A stretch of DNA of 64,000 nt from Microbacterium sp. AK009. Lineage in GTDB: Bacteria; Actinomycetota; Actinomycetes; Actinomycetales; Microbacteriaceae. Positions within the stretch are counted from its first letter, which is position 1. Every line of letters starts with the position of its first letter. Shown here one piece after another: positions 63,064-64,000 of the stretch. The position numbers and the translations under genes are program-made. The stretch is taken from assembly GCF_013410955.1 (NCBI RefSeq), contig NZ_JACCCG010000004.1, positions 372,001 to 436,000 on the forward strand, read 5' to 3'. A model generated the notes under the pieces. The model searched no databases. It was not told the DNA's origin and worked only from the letters and a program-made list of their open reading frames with translations.

Positions 63064-64000
63064 CGTCCGCTTTCTGTGACGTCCGGGCTCGCGCTGCGAC
63101 CTCGGCCGCGGCCGTCCCGGGCCTGTTCTTCTCGACCCACCCCTCGACGTTGCGCTGAGGGGCCACACTCAGGGCCAGAGCACCGGCAGGCACATCCTTG
63201 CGGATGACGGCGCCGGCTCCGGTCTTCGCGCCGTCTCCGATCCTAACGGGCGCGACGAAGACGTTGTGCGAGCCGCTGTGCACCTCGTCGCCGATCTCGG
63301 TGCGGTGCTTGGCCAGGTCGTCGTAGTTGGCCGTGATCGCTCCGGCGCCGAGGTTGACCCCCGTGCCGATCGTGGTGTCGCCGATGTAGGACAGGTGCGG
63401 CACCTTGCTGCGCTCACCGATGTCGGAGTTCTTCACCTCGACGAACGTGCCGATCTTGCCGCCCGCGCCCAGTCGGGCGTTGGGGCGGAGGTACGCGAAC
63501 GGTCCCACCGTCGCATCGGGGCCGATCACGGCGAGGGTCGCGTCGGTCCGGGTGACCGTCGCCCTCTCCCCCACCTCGCAATCGACGAGGGTGGTGTCGG
63601 GGCCGACGACGGCTCCCTCGCCGATGACGGTGGCGCGGAGCACGTGCGTGCCCGGCAGCAGGGTGACATCGGGCGCGAGGGTCGCGGTGACATCGATCCA
63701 GGTCGTGGCCGGGTCCATCACGGTCACGCCCTCGCGCTGCCAGTGACGGACGGTGCGGGCGTTGAGCGTACGCGCCGCCTCGGACAGCTGGATGCGATCG
63801 TTGACCCCGAGCGCGGCGGCTGCGTCCGGCGCGGTGACGGCGGCGACGGGCAGCCCCGCGTCGCGCAGCAGACCGATGACGTCGGTGAGGTACTTCTCAC
63901 CCTGCGCGTTCTGGGTGCCGACCCGCGCGAGCTCGCGGCGGAGCGAGGCCGCCTGGAAGACGTAGACCCCCGCGTTGATCTCGGTGACCGCGAGTTCGTC
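63038..64000 (-). CDS. glmU: bifunctional GlmU, partial (5' part outside window)
   Basis: About 320 C-terminal residues of the UDP-GlcNAc pyrophosphorylase / GlcN-1-P acetyltransferase; the gene enters from the right edge. Visible are the end of the uridyltransferase domain (TEINAGVYVF, GEKYLTDVIGLLR, LGVNDRIQLSEAARTLNART) and the left-handed beta-helix with hexapeptide repeats, including GPFAYLRPNARLGAGGKIG, TFVEVKNSDIGERSKVPHL and GAGAITANYDD. It makes UDP-GlcNAc for peptidoglycan. Tail overlaps the prs start. Confidence 0.97.
   Translation of the reverse strand, partial: DELAVTEINAGVYVFQAASLRRELARVGTQNAQGEKYLTDVIGLLRDAGLPVAAVTAPDAAAALGVNDRIQLSEAARTLNARTVRHWQREGVTVMDPATTWIDVTATLAPDVTLLPGTHVLRATVIGEGAVVGPDTTLVDCEVGERATVTRTDATLAVIGPDATVGPFAYLRPNARLGAGGKIGTFVEVKNSDIGERSKVPHLSYIGDTTIGTGVNLGAGAITANYDDLAKHRTEIGDEVHSGSHNVFVAPVRIGDGAKTGAGAVIRKDVPAGALALSVAPQRNVEGWVEKNRPGTAAAEVAARARTSQKADDGSQNEDS

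Overview
The window is a 64 kb piece of chromosome from a high-GC Gram-positive actinobacterium, most likely Microbacterium or a close relative in Microbacteriaceae. This rests on the very high GC content, frequent GTG starts, the actinobacterial core genes present (eno-ftsB-DUF501 block, xseA-xseB-DUF4245, DUF4307-greA, PhoH with a PIN domain, L25/Ctc-type rplY) and many lineage-typical small membrane proteins. I see no prophage, insertion sequence, CRISPR array or rRNA. Genes are tightly packed: no gap between genes reaches 300 bases, and many starts overlap the preceding stop as ATGA, GTGA or TTGA.

Layout. 1-3.3 kb: partial alpha/beta hydrolase, an ECF sigma/anti-sigma pair, and a divergent CHRD surface protein with a class F sortase. 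3.3-9.9 kb: TetR with a membrane protein behind twin operators, ychF, a methyltransferase, a DnaQ-fold exonuclease, rmuC, glpX. 10.1-18.5 kb: fbaA, MOSC protein, the ispH-DUF6264-SUMF1-like operon, the xseA-xseB-DUF4245-carbonic anhydrase operon, fumC. 18.5-25.3 kb: a sensor kinase/regulator pair, a multi-hairpin element resembling 6C RNA, phoH, uppS, hemolysin III-like protein, greA. 25.3-31.7 kb: ilvA, AI-2E-type permease, two YcaQ-family proteins, lemA. 31.7-40.3 kb: sugar-lactone oxidase, alanine-racemase-like protein, a tRNA with a UAA anticodon, ndh, subtilisin-like protease, DUF501, ftsB, eno, O-methyltransferase. 40.3-53.7 kb: a frameshifted SGNH hydrolase, APC permease, hisS, mazG, nhaA, ppc, mfd, pth, rplY. 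53.9-64 kb: gnd, an epimerase, a second two-component system, a three-gene flavin electron-transfer module, prs and the 3' part of glmU.

Function. Most of the window is central metabolism and maintenance: glycolysis/gluconeogenesis (fbaA, glpX, eno), anaplerosis and TCA (ppc, fumC), pentose phosphate and PRPP (gnd, prs), isoprenoid and cell-wall precursors (ispH, uppS, glmU), DNA repair (mfd, xseAB, rmuC, a YcaQ-type glycosylase) and translation (hisS, pth, rplY). The accessory modules worth attention are the sigma/sortase surface cluster, the flavinylation cluster (FMN-binding lipoprotein, ApbE, RnfD/NqrB-like reductase) and the hairpin RNA candidate.

Regulatory signature. About eighteen genes carry a TANNNT-type -10 hexamer 6-8 bases before the start codon with no spaced Shine-Dalgarno, so leaderless transcription appears common here and was used to choose several starts.
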